From contig JAXLYM010000011.1 in assembly GCA_046351455.1 (NCBI GenBank), positions 124,001 to 188,000 on the forward strand: a stretch of 64,000 nt of DNA, read 5' to 3'. The stretch is from JADJRH01 sp046351455. Lineage in GTDB: Bacteria; Myxococcota_A; Polyangia; Polyangiales; Polyangiaceae. Of the stretch, positions 50,601-60,196 are shown piece by piece. Each line of letters starts with the position of its first letter. The stretch's first letter is position 1. A program made the position numbers and the translations under genes. The notes beneath the pieces are model-generated. The model made no database searches and was not told where the DNA came from. It was given only the letters and a program-made list of their open reading frames with translations.

Positions 50601-53080
50601 ACGGGATCGGTCGAGGCTTCGCGGCGGGTGCGGAGCAGCTCCGACACCTCGTCGACGGAGTCGGCCGCGCGGGCGGCGCGCTCGGCGAGGTAGAGGGGGA
50701 TCGGCAGCTTCGGATCGAGCGGGATCGCCTTCTTCAAGAGGCGATCGATCTCCGACGGATCCGCGCCGCTCGCCGCGAGCCGAGTCGCCGCCTCGGTGAG
50801 GAGGACGGCGGCGTGCGGGCCCTGCGCGTTGTCCGCGTGCGTCGCGAGGATGCGCGCGAAGTCGTCGGCGTCGCTGTGCGCCGCGCGGGCGCGGACGGCG
50901 CCCTCGTGGATCGGATCGGCCTCGCGGGCACGATCGAGATCGAGCACGGCGCGGTCCGGCTCTCCGGAGATCTCCGCGAGCACGGAGGCGGCGAGCGCGC
51001 GGTCGCGCTCCCCGTTCGCGTCCTCGGCGTGCCACTCGGACAGGGCGCGCGCGACGCGTCCGCCGAAGCCGGCGTCGATGTCGACCTCGATCGCGAGCGC
51101 CGTCGCCACGCCGCTCCCGGACGCGGCGTCCGAGTAAGCGCCGAGCGCGTCGGAGAAGCCGTGCGAGCGCAGCGTGCCGTCGTGCCCGAGCACGGCCGTG
51201 AGCGCCCGTCCGAGCGAGGCGCCTGCGCGGGCGCGACCGTCGCCGATCGTCTCGACTTGGCGGTTCGCGTCCTCCAGCGCCGTGAGCGACGCGCTCGCGG
51301 CGGCGGCGATCGGAGCGAGCTCCGGATCCTGGAGCACCGAGGTCATCCACGGCGCCACGTCGGTCGCGCCGTCCGACTTCGGAGAGAGGGCCGCGAGCAC
51401 GAGCCGATCCGCCGCGCTGAACGCGCCGGAGCCGTCGTCGTCGAGCGCCCACGCCATGCCGGCCGCGTCGCCGGCTTCGATCGCGTGCGCCGCGATCGCG
51501 CGACGCGCGAGATCGCCGTGCGACCCCGACGCGACGCCGCGGAGAGCGCCGATCGCCTCCGCCCGCGTCTCTTTGCGCGAGGCCGCGAGCGACGCCGCGA
51601 GCCACCCGGCGCCGCCGGAGAGAGGCGCGCTCTCGCCGAGCTTGCCGAGGCCCGCGAGGGTCCCTTCGAGATCGTCCGCCGCGAGCGCGCCGCGCGCGCG
51701 GAGGAGCGTCTCGTACACGGTGCCGGCCTCGGTCTTCGCGGCGCCGCGCGGCGCGGGGCCGGTGCGGCGGTGCGCCGCGACCTGCGCGGCCGCGTGCACG
51801 AGGCTCGCGAGCTGCGGCACGTCCGGGATGTGCACCTTCGCGATCGCCGCGGGCGCGCCCGGCTCCGGATCCGGAGCGCCGAGCGCCTCGCAGAAGCGCT
51901 GCACGTGGCCGCGCGGATCCTGAGCCTGCGCTCGGATCGACAGCTCGACGCGCTTCGCTGCGGCGTCGGCGTCGCCGATGCGGAGCCGCGCCACCTCCGC
52001 GCCGACCGCGGTCGTGTGCGTGCGCACGGCGGGGATGTGGACGGCGCGCGCCTGCGCGTCGAGCGTGTCGAGGACGCCGCGGAAATCCGCCTCGCGCACG
52101 ACGAGCGCGCGCACCTGCTGATGCGCGAGCGCCATCGTCGGGGCGAGCTCGCGCGTCTCTTCGGCGATCTGCTTCGCGGTGGCCTCTTCGCCGGCCATCG
52201 CGAACAGCTCGGACACGGCGAGCAGTGACCGCGAGCGGCGGTGCTTGTCGTCGAGCGCCTCGGCCTCGGCGCGCAGCCACTCGGCGCGGGCGACCCACGC
52301 GTCGCGCTGCTGCGTGCGGAGCAGGTGCGCCGCGGCGTCCTGCTCGTCCGCGAAATCGCCTGCGGGCGGCGCGATCGACGGCAGCGCGGGCAGCGCCCTC
52401 GGCGGCGGCGTCTCTTCGTGAGGCCGCTCGGACGCGGCGGCGAGCGGCACGACCGGCACGTCGGCCTCGGCCTCCGCGGCGTAGTCGATCGGCTCCTCGG
52501 GGATCGGCGTCGGCTCGGGGATCGCGGCCGCTTCACGCGTGGGCGCGTCGGCCGTGGGGAGCTCGATCTCTTCCTCGACGGGGGCCGGCGTGGGGCTGCC
52601 CACCTTCTGGCCGGTGACGTCGAGCACCACGCGCTCCTGCTCCTCGATGGTCAGCGCCGAGAGCATGCGGGTGGGCTCGTCCACGCTCTCGTCGTCCGGA
52701 TCGATCGGCGCGAACAGCCCGGTCTCGGGCATCGTCGGCTCGGAGGTCACGGGGAACGAAGGCGTCGCGCGCGCGGGCGGCGCGCCGGACGGCTCGGGCG
52801 TCAGGCCCGGGTCGGCGAGGAGCTGATCGAGCAGCGCGTCGCCCTCTTCTTCCGTCGGCAGCGCGCCGCGGATCGGCGCCGCGTTGTTGGAGAAGATCGA
52901 GCCGCCGCCGACCGGCGTCTCGCGGTCAGCAGTGGAGCCTTGATCGAGGAGGTCGTCGGGGACGGCCTCGCGCATGATCGTGGCCTCGTCCTCGCCTCCT
53001 TCGGGATCGATCGGAGGAAACTGCGCGGGGTCGAACGGAGGTTTGCCGGAAGGTCCCATATCTCGCGGATCGTTGCTCAC
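47663..53080 (-). CDS. Giant TPR protein with degenerate C-terminal domain (1805 residues)
   Basis: 1805 residues. A 200-residue disordered N-terminus (Pro/Glu/Asp/Thr-rich) is followed by about 1300 residues of helical TPR-like repeats (ALAADVLAAL-type, A/E/L-rich). The last 250 residues form a separate domain: ADEVTSLAGYYGLTDVRVLV, PTIVFGQALVSSPRTEVRT, FLVHRALKVLQINAGAF. The helix after PTIVFGQALV sits where M48-type peptidases have the HExxH helix, but here the motif is HRALK, so any peptidase activity is lost. It overlaps the upstream TPR gene by four bases, so the two are one operon. The function of such cytoplasmic giants in myxobacteria is unknown. Confidence 0.85.
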   Translation of the reverse strand: MSNDPRDMGPSGKPPFDPAQFPPIDPEGGEDEATIMREAVPDDLLDQGSTADRETPVGGGSIFSNNAAPIRGALPTEEEGDALLDQLLADPGLTPEPSGAPPARATPSFPVTSEPTMPETGLFAPIDPDDESVDEPTRMLSALTIEEQERVVLDVTGQKVGSPTPAPVEEEIELPTADAPTREAAAIPEPTPIPEEPIDYAAEAEADVPVVPLAAASERPHEETPPPRALPALPSIAPPAGDFADEQDAAAHLLRTQQRDAWVARAEWLRAEAEALDDKHRRSRSLLAVSELFAMAGEEATAKQIAEETRELAPTMALAHQQVRALVVREADFRGVLDTLDAQARAVHIPAVRTHTTAVGAEVARLRIGDADAAAKRVELSIRAQAQDPRGHVQRFCEALGAPDPEPGAPAAIAKVHIPDVPQLASLVHAAAQVAAHRRTGPAPRGAAKTEAGTVYETLLRARGALAADDLEGTLAGLGKLGESAPLSGGAGWLAASLAASRKETRAEAIGALRGVASGSHGDLARRAIAAHAIEAGDAAGMAWALDDDGSGAFSAADRLVLAALSPKSDGATDVAPWMTSVLQDPELAPIAAAASASLTALEDANRQVETIGDGRARAGASLGRALTAVLGHDGTLRSHGFSDALGAYSDAASGSGVATALAIEVDIDAGFGGRVARALSEWHAEDANGERDRALAASVLAEISGEPDRAVLDLDRAREADPIHEGAVRARAAHSDADDFARILATHADNAQGPHAAVLLTEAATRLAASGADPSEIDRLLKKAIPLDPKLPIPLYLAERAARAADSVDEVSELLRTRREASTDPVEQAHDFIREAVLVGSSEPATAAALLEQALRARPKDAGLRDMLERLSPEPPPDRAAWRLARAAETTGAETARMALEAAMDYERARDPERAAAAARAAMVTQEGAAPHGDELLAAIVAYRAALEGHGAGELVDALLPQARASTDPTERLEIYERLAELDERGRSDAASGLLWRRTILEETPSHLPTLRRVASDLITTGRQEELEPIAFETARALQGGEAVAHAMLSARLRLGAGTWESTRDPVEIAYKQEPRGPWVLRQMAAHARAKGEHALAIEADRQLIERTDRPSEAATISLRAAESAAAAGDQDLAKQLLLSAVELMPEHLFAHLTLARVAESTGDLAGAAAALEAAANASATNEEKAANLYRAATLWQDRANAPATEDAEADAEQRSQNLSRARASLEAVAALDPAYADVFQRLQAIYIAEGARQELASLLEARLAAVEDPAERVELEVLRGRALADVGDPAAAKRALAAALDANPDHVEALSAFADVCATEEDWVGAEEAWIRLARLASEPAQQIAIYNKLGELYDERLPNPERAELSYQEILKREPANEGAREKLVALYKRTGDTAKALEQQTVLINNAEAPEAKCKRTTELASIYEAMGDAKKAEATLLGARKTYPKDDVALVALAGFYQRTNQAQAANVLLDRAVTDARRALGAGRFEPYLFSTLATVADIRGKADAARTATVAVAALEGNDARLEAVGGTAGDPALDELLAPEVITPAFRELLLRSGPVLDTAVPFDLGAIRATPLPPQQSDIADEVTSLAGYYGLTDVRVLVSSALGAVCVPATSHPPTIVFGQALVSSPRTEVRTFLVHRALKVLQINAGAFARTAPIDLWPLLAAFLRAYSPTFQPQGVDAGKLNDFYGRVTRALGGKPDPQLGALAADVIGTIGNRASTLGTAVNGWGNRTGFLAVGDANAALAGIAWSSGNTNAPPASGKDRLTWIGRNAEARELMVFTVSDAFAAARTRAGVGD

Positions 53081-56000
53081 CGGACCCCCATGCCGAGCTT
53101 CTTGCGAAGGTCGAGGTAGCTGGGTGAAAGGACGAAGCCCAGGAGCCGCCGGGCGCGGTCGCTCGAGGTGACGCGGGAGCCGAGCTTGTCGCGCGGCGCG
53201 CCGAGCACGTCGGAGAGGACGAGCGACACGTCACCGGCGGCGATGACGGCCATGCGATCGATGCTGCGGCGAGCGGCCTGCGCCCACGCAGCGGCCTGGC
53301 CGCTCGAGACGCGCTGAGCGACCTCGGGCAGCACCTTCTTCACCTTGCGCGGGAGCGCGTCGTTGAACGGACGCTGCACCTCACCGAAGATGGCGTACGG
53401 CGGCTTCGGCACGTTCATGCCGGCGGCCTGCTGGGCCGCGACGACGAGCGAGGCGATCGCGTTGTCGTCGCGGTGGCGCAGCGACGTGATGCCGCGGCGG
53501 AGGGCGAACACCTCACGGGCGATCGCGCTGCGGGCCGCCGGCGTGAGCGGCGTCTTGATGTTCGCGCCGACCACGATCGTCGGCACCTCGCCGGCCACAC
53601 CGCTCACGCCGTTCGGATCCGTGCCGCCGACGTAGAGCTCCCACTCGTCCATGCCGAGCGCGCCGGTCCACTCCGCGATCGCGACGCGGAGCGGAGGCGC
53701 CCCGCGCGGATCGACGCGGTCCTTCTTGGTCACGCCGAGCGACGCGAGCGACGGGCCGAGCGCGACGCTGATCGTCTCGGCGAGGAGGACGAACAGCTCC
53801 GCGATCGGGCCGGCGTCCTCCGGATCCGCGATCTCGCTCAGCGCGTGCGCGTCGAGCGCGACCTGCGGCCGCGAGGCCACCTGCGCGTCGATGCGCCCGA
53901 GCTCGTCCGAGAGCCCCGCGTCGTCGCGGCCGAGCGACGCGAGCGCGCCCAGCGTCGCTTGCCGGAGCGTGAGGTCCTGACCGGCGTTGGCGATCTTCGC
54001 GAGGAGCGCGACGCGGTCGGCGTCGCACGGGTTCTGCGCGAGCGCGCCGATGATCGTCTGCTTCGCGCGGCCGAGCGCCTTCGATCGGAAGTGCGACTCG
54101 AAGCCGGTGGTCAGCACGAGATCGACCGCCTCACCGTCGTCGGGCGACTCCTCGAGGAGCTTCGCGACGGCGGCCTCCGCGCGCAGCGGCTTGCGGAGCT
54201 TGTCGGTGTAGATCGCCATCGCGAGGCGCGCGGCCTCGATGCGGCCCTCGCGCTTGTCGCGCTCCTTCATGAGCTGCTCGAGGATGCCGGTCGCCTGCTC
54301 CCAGGCGCCGACCTTCGCCGCGACCTTCGCGAGGCGCTCGCGGATCGGCAGCGTCGAGAGGCCGGAGCGGTGCATCATCGCGAGCACCTCCAGCGCCTTG
54401 TCGGCCTTCTGCAGCTTGCCCTCGTAGAGGTCGGCCGCGGCGACGCCGGACATGAGGCGCTGCTGCTTCGGCGCGCTCTCCACCTCGGCGAGCCGCGCGA
54501 GCAGCGGGGCCGCCTTGTCGAACGCCTGCTTCGCGATCTGGATCTCGCCCGCGAGCGCGAGCGCGCCGACGTGGTCCGGCTCCAGCATCGTGACGTCCTC
54601 GAGCGCGGCGAGCGCGCCGTCGACGTCGCCCTTCTTGCGGAGCACGCGCGCGCGCTCCCAGAAGAGCTTCAGCGTCTCCTGCTCGTCCTCCACCACGTCG
54701 AGGCGGCGGTTGATGATCGCGAGCAGCCGGTCGTCCTCGTTGCGAGCGCGGACGCGGCGGAACAGCTTGTCGAACGCCACCGCGCGGCGCGGATCCCGCT
54801 CGAACGCGCGGTCGAACGCGATCTCCGCGTCGTCGTGCGCGTCCGTCTTGTCGAGGAGGATGACGCCCGCCTGCTCCCAGAATTCGGCGCTGCGCTGATC
54901 GTTTCCGCACAGGTTGCCGAGCTGCGCGCACGCGAGCGCGGTCTGCACGTGATCGCCGAGCGCCTCCGCCGCGGAGCGGACGCCCTCCCACGCGACGATG
55001 TCGTCCTGCCTGTTCTCGACGACGGTCTTGAAGGACTCGAGCGCCTTCTCGAGCTCGCCCGCGCACAGCTCCGACCAGCCCGCGAGGCCGATCGCGTCGA
55101 GCTGCGCGTCCTCGCCGAGCACGTCGCCGAGCGCGTGCAGCGCCGCCGAGCGCCGCCGCGGATCGCAGCCCGCGCCGGCGATCTCGAGGTTCATCAGGTG
55201 CGCGGCCGGGGCCGGGCTCTGGATGAACCGCTGCGGCACGTGGGGCTGATCCAGCATCGCGACGGTGGTGGCCGAGGCCTCCATCGCCGCGGCCGCCTCG
55301 CCGTCGAGCAGGCCGGCGATCGCGCGCCGCGCCGAGATCTCCGCCTCGCGATCCTCCGCGGCCATCGCCGCGCCGAGCCACTCCAGCGTGGAGTAGAGCG
55401 ACGGATCCGCCTCGGCCCAAGAGGCCGCGGTCGCGACCGCCTGCGCGCGGTCCTGATCGATCGTCCGCGCCAGCCGGAACCGCTCCGCGCGCGCGATCTT
55501 CACCGCGTCGCCGCCGCGCTCCTCCAGCCGATCGAGCGCGCGATCCACCTGACCTCGCGCATCCAGCGCGGGGCCCCACAGGAGCCGTCCGAGCGCGGCC
55601 GCCACCTCGAAATCGGCGGCGCCTTCGTTCTCGACCGTCTCCAGCGCGGTCATCGCGTCGCCGGCCTCGCCCTCGCGCGCGGCGGCCTCGAGGCCGAAGC
55701 GGCTCAGCGCGACGGACACCGGGTCCGCGCCCGCGTCGCTCGCGGCGTCGAGCGCGCGACGCCTGCCTTCGAGCGTGTCGTTGTCGACGCCGCGGAGCGC
55801 CCAGCCGAGGAAGCCGCTCGCCGCCTTCGGGGCGTGCGCCTTCGCCGACTCCATCTCCTGGATCGCCAGCAGGCGATCGCCCGCGCGCCAGCGGAGCACC
55901 GCGGCCTCGAGCAGCAGCGCCGCGGCCAGCGGGCTGTCGTCGCTCGCGGCGGCGCACGCGGAGAGCGCGTTCGCGGAGGCGGAGGCGTCGCCCGCGCGGC

Positions 56001-57882
56001 GCGACAGCTCCGCGAGGAACACCGCGACGACCTCGTCGTTCGCCGCGTTGTCGTGCAGATCTTGGAGCACCGCGCGCGCCCCCGCGAGATCGCCGGAGCG
56101 CGCCCTGCGGAACGCCGCGACGAGCCACAAGCCGCGCGCGATCTGCGCGTCGGGCTCCACCTTCGCGAGCGCCTCGATCCCCTCGGAGGAGGGGCGCACC
56201 GGCTTCGGCGTGCCTTCCTCGTCGGTGGGGCGCGTCGCGATCTCGATCGCGTAGCTGCCGAGCACGCGACCGAGCCACGCGGACGGCCCCGCCGCGTCTT
56301 CGGACGCGCCGACCGTCGCGAGCTTCTCGAACGCCTCGCGCGCGCCGGCCTCGTCGCCGCGGAGCAGCTTGCTGCGCCCGAGCTCGAACCACAGCGACGC
56401 GTGCTCTCCCGGATCCGCGCCGGACGCGAGCAGCCGCTTCGTCGCCTCTTCGTACCAGGCCGAGTCCGCGCGCATCGCCGCGATCGCGCGGCTCAAGCGG
56501 GCGACCGTGCCCGCGTCGACGCCGCACACGCTCGCCTGCGCGAGCGCCGCCTTCGCCGCCGCGGCGTCGTTCGCCTGGCAGCCCCACACGTACGCCGCGA
56601 GCACGAACGCGCGGCCCTTCGCCTCGTCCGTCGCGAACCCTTCCGCCGCGACCTCGAGGGCCTGCGCGAGCGCCGTCGCGTCCTCGCCGGCCGAGAGCAG
56701 ATCCAGCTCCAGCGCGCGCGCCGGGAGCGACTCCGCGTCCGCCGCGAGCGCCTTCCGGAGAGCGTCCAGCGCGCCCGCGCGATCACCGGAAGCGCGAGCC
56801 GCCTCCGCCACGCGGAGCCACAGCCCCGCAGCGCCGGCCGGGATCGCGGGGGGCGGGGCGCCCTCCTCGACCTCGCTGAAGGCGCCGAGCCGAGCGAGCT
56901 CCGCCTTCGCGAGCTCCGAAGCGGCCTCGTGCTCGCCGATCGCGTCCAGCGCGGCGATCCGAGCGCGCGCCACCGCCGCCGAATCCGGGAACAGCTCCGC
57001 GGCCCGCTGCAAGCACGAGGACCAGCCGCCCGAGTCGCCGAGCCGCCGCTTCACCTCGCCGAGGCGCAGCCACGCGTCCGCCGCGAACTCCGCCTTGCGC
57101 ATGTACCGCGGCACGCCCGTCTCGTCGCCGCGCTCGCTGTCCTCGATGGCCTCGATCAAGAGATCGGCTTGCCCTTCGAGAGCGCGCGACAGAGCGTCGA
57201 GGTTGTCGTCCCGCAGCGCGATCGCCTCCAGCGCGACCTGCGTGCGGAAGCGCGCCTTGCCTTCGAGCGCGGCCGCGGTGCCGAGCATCTCGTACGCGCG
57301 ATCCGCGTTGCCCGCGTGCGCGTGCATGCCGGCGAGATCGATCAGCAGGAGCGCCTTCCACGTCGCGTCGGCCGAGAGCTCCGCGCGGGCCTCGACGGCG
57401 CGCATGCGGCCCTCGACGTCGCTCTCGCGCGCGGACAGAAGCTCGAGCTCCAGCCACGAGGTCGCGTCCTCGGGGTTCGCCGCGATCGCCTCTTCCAGCG
57501 ACTCCTTCGCGGCGGCGAAGTTCTTGTCGAAGTCCTGGTGATAAGCGGCCTTCTCCCAGAACGCGCGCACCCGCTCTTCCGGCGAGACCGCGGCCCGCGT
57601 GAGCGCGTCGAGCAGCTTGCCCAGGCTCTTCAGCGACTTTCGCCGCGTGAGGATCCGGACGAGCGCTTCGAGCGGCTCGCGGAACTGCGGATCGGCGTTG
57701 AAAGCGGCGAGGTATTCGCGGGCAGCGACCGGCTCTTCGCCGCGCGCCTCTTCGAGCACTCCGCACTCATGGAGAAGGAGGGCCTGGATTCCACGGTCGC
57801 CCTGCGCCGCATGCTCGGCGCGGAGCCGCGTCACCAGGGCCGCCGCGTGGTCTACCTGCCCCGTCGGTGTCTCTTCGGTCAT
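53077..57882 (-). CDS. Giant TPR protein, paralogue of the downstream gene (1601 residues)
   Basis: 1601 residues. TPR-like repeats start almost at the N-terminus (TGQVDHAAALVTRLRAEHAA) and run to about 1300. The last 280 residues look like the C-terminal domain of the 1805-residue partner: LRVAIAEWTGALGMDEWELY, PTIVVGANIKTPLTPAARSA, REVFALRRGITSLRHRDDN. The HExxH position reads REVFALRR. The two proteins therefore appear to be paralogues that arose by duplication. First gene of the two-gene operon. No signal or membrane segment, so cytoplasmic. Confidence 0.85.
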   Translation of the reverse strand: MTEETPTGQVDHAAALVTRLRAEHAAQGDRGIQALLLHECGVLEEARGEEPVAAREYLAAFNADPQFREPLEALVRILTRRKSLKSLGKLLDALTRAAVSPEERVRAFWEKAAYHQDFDKNFAAAKESLEEAIAANPEDATSWLELELLSARESDVEGRMRAVEARAELSADATWKALLLIDLAGMHAHAGNADRAYEMLGTAAALEGKARFRTQVALEAIALRDDNLDALSRALEGQADLLIEAIEDSERGDETGVPRYMRKAEFAADAWLRLGEVKRRLGDSGGWSSCLQRAAELFPDSAAVARARIAALDAIGEHEAASELAKAELARLGAFSEVEEGAPPPAIPAGAAGLWLRVAEAARASGDRAGALDALRKALAADAESLPARALELDLLSAGEDATALAQALEVAAEGFATDEAKGRAFVLAAYVWGCQANDAAAAKAALAQASVCGVDAGTVARLSRAIAAMRADSAWYEEATKRLLASGADPGEHASLWFELGRSKLLRGDEAGAREAFEKLATVGASEDAAGPSAWLGRVLGSYAIEIATRPTDEEGTPKPVRPSSEGIEALAKVEPDAQIARGLWLVAAFRRARSGDLAGARAVLQDLHDNAANDEVVAVFLAELSRRAGDASASANALSACAAASDDSPLAAALLLEAAVLRWRAGDRLLAIQEMESAKAHAPKAASGFLGWALRGVDNDTLEGRRRALDAASDAGADPVSVALSRFGLEAAAREGEAGDAMTALETVENEGAADFEVAAALGRLLWGPALDARGQVDRALDRLEERGGDAVKIARAERFRLARTIDQDRAQAVATAASWAEADPSLYSTLEWLGAAMAAEDREAEISARRAIAGLLDGEAAAAMEASATTVAMLDQPHVPQRFIQSPAPAAHLMNLEIAGAGCDPRRRSAALHALGDVLGEDAQLDAIGLAGWSELCAGELEKALESFKTVVENRQDDIVAWEGVRSAAEALGDHVQTALACAQLGNLCGNDQRSAEFWEQAGVILLDKTDAHDDAEIAFDRAFERDPRRAVAFDKLFRRVRARNEDDRLLAIINRRLDVVEDEQETLKLFWERARVLRKKGDVDGALAALEDVTMLEPDHVGALALAGEIQIAKQAFDKAAPLLARLAEVESAPKQQRLMSGVAAADLYEGKLQKADKALEVLAMMHRSGLSTLPIRERLAKVAAKVGAWEQATGILEQLMKERDKREGRIEAARLAMAIYTDKLRKPLRAEAAVAKLLEESPDDGEAVDLVLTTGFESHFRSKALGRAKQTIIGALAQNPCDADRVALLAKIANAGQDLTLRQATLGALASLGRDDAGLSDELGRIDAQVASRPQVALDAHALSEIADPEDAGPIAELFVLLAETISVALGPSLASLGVTKKDRVDPRGAPPLRVAIAEWTGALGMDEWELYVGGTDPNGVSGVAGEVPTIVVGANIKTPLTPAARSAIAREVFALRRGITSLRHRDDNAIASLVVAAQQAAGMNVPKPPYAIFGEVQRPFNDALPRKVKKVLPEVAQRVSSGQAAAWAQAARRSIDRMAVIAAGDVSLVLSDVLGAPRDKLGSRVTSSDRARRLLGFVLSPSYLDLRKKLGMGVR

Positions 57883-58233
57883 GGGATCGTCGAGCCTCCC
57901 GATGGAGCGGCGGAGAACGGGAGCCGCCCTCGAAGCGGCATCACCTGGATCACGGCCACACGAAAGTCGCAGGACCGCGGGTGATCGCGCTCCATCGGAT
58001 GGGGCGGGAGAGTAACGAACGGGAGCGCGCCGCGTCCAGCCGTTCCGAGCCTGCGCAAGCGCATTTCGACGAACCGGCGGGAGGGTCGCAATTCGTTCGC
58101 GCGCGGGCGCAAGACGTCCCCGAACGCTCGTGACGCCGCACGCGACGACGCCCGCGGAGCGACCTCTAGAGAGGGGCCGCGGCGCGGGCGCGTTCGTGAT
58201 CGGAAAACGATTGACCGTGACGTGGCGGCTCGA
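57883..58233. other. Intergenic gap, 351 bp
   Basis: Between the start of the 1601-residue TPR gene and the stop of the PHA-type gene. No gene, tRNA or repeat family copy is visible. A small CTCTAGAGAG palindrome lies near 58,165. Confidence 0.5.
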
Positions 58234-58524
58234 TCAGACGAGCACCTTGTTGAGCTGATCGTTGACCTTGCCCTCGATCGTCCCCTTCACCGCGCGGAGC
58301 AGGAACGGCAGATCGATCTCCACGCGCACGTCGCTGTCGGACACGCTCACCTGGCCGGTGGTGCCCTTCGCGGCGCCGCTGGGCGCGTCGAACTTGATCT
58401 TGTCGCCCTCCCAGCGCCACTGGATGCCCATCTTCTCCTGCATCCCCTTCGCGAGCTCCTCCGCGCGCGTCCGGGCCGTCTCTTTGCCGAGCGAGTGGGA
58501 CTTCTTGATGTCGATCGTGGCCAT
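58234..58524 (-). CDS. Polyhydroxyalkanoic acid system family protein
   Basis: 96 residues, starting MATIDIKKSHSLGKETARTR. The body EELAKGMQEKMGIQWRWEGD and GTTGQVSVSDSDVRVEIDLP match the PHA_gran_rgn family (PF09650), short soluble proteins associated with PHA granules or used more widely. The alternating strand pattern after position 40 is typical. No PHA synthase is near. Probably first of its transcription unit, with the rotamase-like gene 39 bp upstream on the same strand. Confidence 0.85.
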   Translation of the reverse strand: MATIDIKKSHSLGKETARTRAEELAKGMQEKMGIQWRWEGDKIKFDAPSGAAKGTTGQVSVSDSDVRVEIDLPFLLRAVKGTIEGKVNDQLNKVLV

Positions 58525-58563
58525 GTGAGATCTCCTCTTTCCTTCCTCGGGTGCGGGTGACTC

Positions 58564-59160
58564 TTACTCGATCCGCTGCATGATCCAGAAGCCCCGCGGC
58601 GTCTCCACGGGATCGCTCACCGCGCCCTTCGCGAGGTTGAAGAGCACGCCCTCCGGCGCGGGCTCCAGCATGCCGCGCGGCATCCGTCCGGCGTTCTCCA
58701 TCGAGCCCTTGTCGCCGTCCGCGACCGCGGCCTTGAAGTCCGTCTTCGCCTTCTCCGCGAGCTGCTTCGCGATCGTGAGGGCCTCGTCGCGCGAGCGCGC
58801 GTTCGGGGGCGCCCCTTGCGCGCCCTTGTACGTCACCAGGATCACGCCGAACGTCACCGTCTTCGGCGCGTCACCGGCGAGCGAGGGCGGCGCCTCTCCG
58901 TCGAGCAGCGTCGCGCCGGCGTCGCTCGCGCCCGGATCCTCCGCGCCGGCGTCGGGATCGGGGGCCCCCGCGTCCGAGTCCGCGTTCGCGGTGCTGGTCG
59001 CGCCGGTGCTCGCGGCGCTCGACGTCGCTCCGTCGGGGGTCGCGTCGGCGGCGCCCGCGTCGGCGACGGCGGCGGTCTTCGGGGGTCCGGCCTTCACGGC
59101 CACGAGCACGACGGCGGCCGCGAGAAGGAGCCCCATCACGATTGCGCTCCACGTACGCAT
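58564..59160 (-). CDS. Rotamase (PPIC-type) domain protein, membrane-anchored
   Basis: 198 residues. An N-terminal hydrophobic anchor (AIVMGLLLAAAVVLVAV) is followed by an Ala/Asp/Gly-rich linker and a C-terminal region FGVILVTYKGAQGAPPNARS, ALTIAKQLAEKAKTDFKAAV, NAGRMPRGMLEPAPEGVLFN and RGFWIMQRIE. The last parts are the parvulin pattern (GRMPRGML and the FWIMQRIE strand), so it should be a periplasmic peptidyl-prolyl isomerase. The domain is on the short side. Confidence 0.82.
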   Translation of the reverse strand: MRTWSAIVMGLLLAAAVVLVAVKAGPPKTAAVADAGAADATPDGATSSAASTGATSTANADSDAGAPDPDAGAEDPGASDAGATLLDGEAPPSLAGDAPKTVTFGVILVTYKGAQGAPPNARSRDEALTIAKQLAEKAKTDFKAAVADGDKGSMENAGRMPRGMLEPAPEGVLFNLAKGAVSDPVETPRGFWIMQRIE

Positions 59161-59289
59161 GCGGCGGGCGCGTTAGCATCCTTTTGCGTGCGGGGCGAGA
59201 AGCCGGTTACCGCGCGCCGAAGTTTCGTACATCGCGAGCGAGCTTCGTCGCCTGTCAGCCCGACGTCCTCCGCGCGAGCCGCCGCGCCG

Positions 59290-59940
59290 TCATCCCCCGA
59301 GATCGACCGCGTACGCGTCGCCGCCGCCTTCGGAGACGAACCCTTGCACGACGGCGCCGTGGATCGATCCGCCGGCCTGCGGCGTGCGCGTGATGAGGAC
59401 GCGCCTGCCCTTCTGACTGCGCGCCAGCATGAACCCCGACTGCGGGATCGCGTACGAGACGCCTTCGAGCTCGAACGAGAAGTACTCGAACACCTCGTCC
59501 TTGCCGCTCTTCGCCTCGCGCCCCTTCGTCTCGTTCGCGGGCCGCCGCGGGTTCGTCGCGATCGGCACGCCCGCGAAGTCGAACGACGCGCCGTCCTGAT
59601 CGAGCGCCACGATCGAGATGCGCGCGCCTTGCTCGTCGTGCGCGAGGCACCCCGAGCTGGCGACGTGGAGCAGGTGCTTTCGGATCCGGTACGTCCCCGG
59701 CGCGATCGGCCTCCCGTTCGCGTCGGACACGACGAAGCGGTACAGCACGCCCCAGAAGTCGCCGGCCACCTGCAGCGCTGCGGGCAGCGCTTCGCCGCGC
59801 AGAACGCGATCCGTCGACATGGTGACGGACGCGGGCAGCGCTGGTTTGGCCTTCGCGGCGGCGTTCTTCTTCGAGCTCTTCGGCGCCTTCGAAGGCGCGG
59901 GGACGGCGTTCGTCGAGGGAGCGCGAGCCTTCGCGACCAT
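59290..59940 (-). CDS. Hypothetical protein with basic N-terminus
   Basis: 216 residues from the ATG at 59940. An in-frame GTG at 60024 or ATG at 60018 would add up to 28 residues rich in Arg/Pro; the start is uncertain. After a Lys/Ala/Pro-rich stretch the protein is beta-rich: LQVAGDFWGVLYRFVVSDA, PGTYRIRKHLLHVAS, VFEYFSFELEGVSYAIPQSG, RVLITRTPQAGG. No family recognised. The folded part could be an immunoglobulin-like or lipocalin-like domain. No signal peptide, so cytoplasmic unless the start is wrong. Confidence 0.6.
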   Translation of the reverse strand: MVAKARAPSTNAVPAPSKAPKSSKKNAAAKAKPALPASVTMSTDRVLRGEALPAALQVAGDFWGVLYRFVVSDANGRPIAPGTYRIRKHLLHVASSGCLAHDEQGARISIVALDQDGASFDFAGVPIATNPRRPANETKGREAKSGKDEVFEYFSFELEGVSYAIPQSGFMLARSQKGRRVLITRTPQAGGSIHGAVVQGFVSEGGGDAYAVDLGG

Positions 59941-60196
59941 GCTCGGATTGGAGGGCCTCTTGGGCCCCGGATCAGGCGGCCGTTCGGTCTCGCGGCCCCG
60001 CCTCCCGTTCCACGGCATGCGCACCTCGCGTTCGTCCGAAGGACCTCCCCATGAGGCCGATCGTCCGAAACAAAAACTCCAGCGCCGCGGGTACCACGCT
60101 CGTTTGATCGATCGCGAGTTTTCGGCAGATCAAATCCCCAAGGATCCAAGCCGAACGAGAGCTTCTGATTTTTGAAGGGAGCCCCCCCGGGCGCGA

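Noticed and set aside
47363..57984. Two plus-strand open frames over 1500 codons opposite the TPR genes
   Set aside because: Arg-rich translations without domains; the minus strand carries coherent TPR proteins with correct third-position bias.
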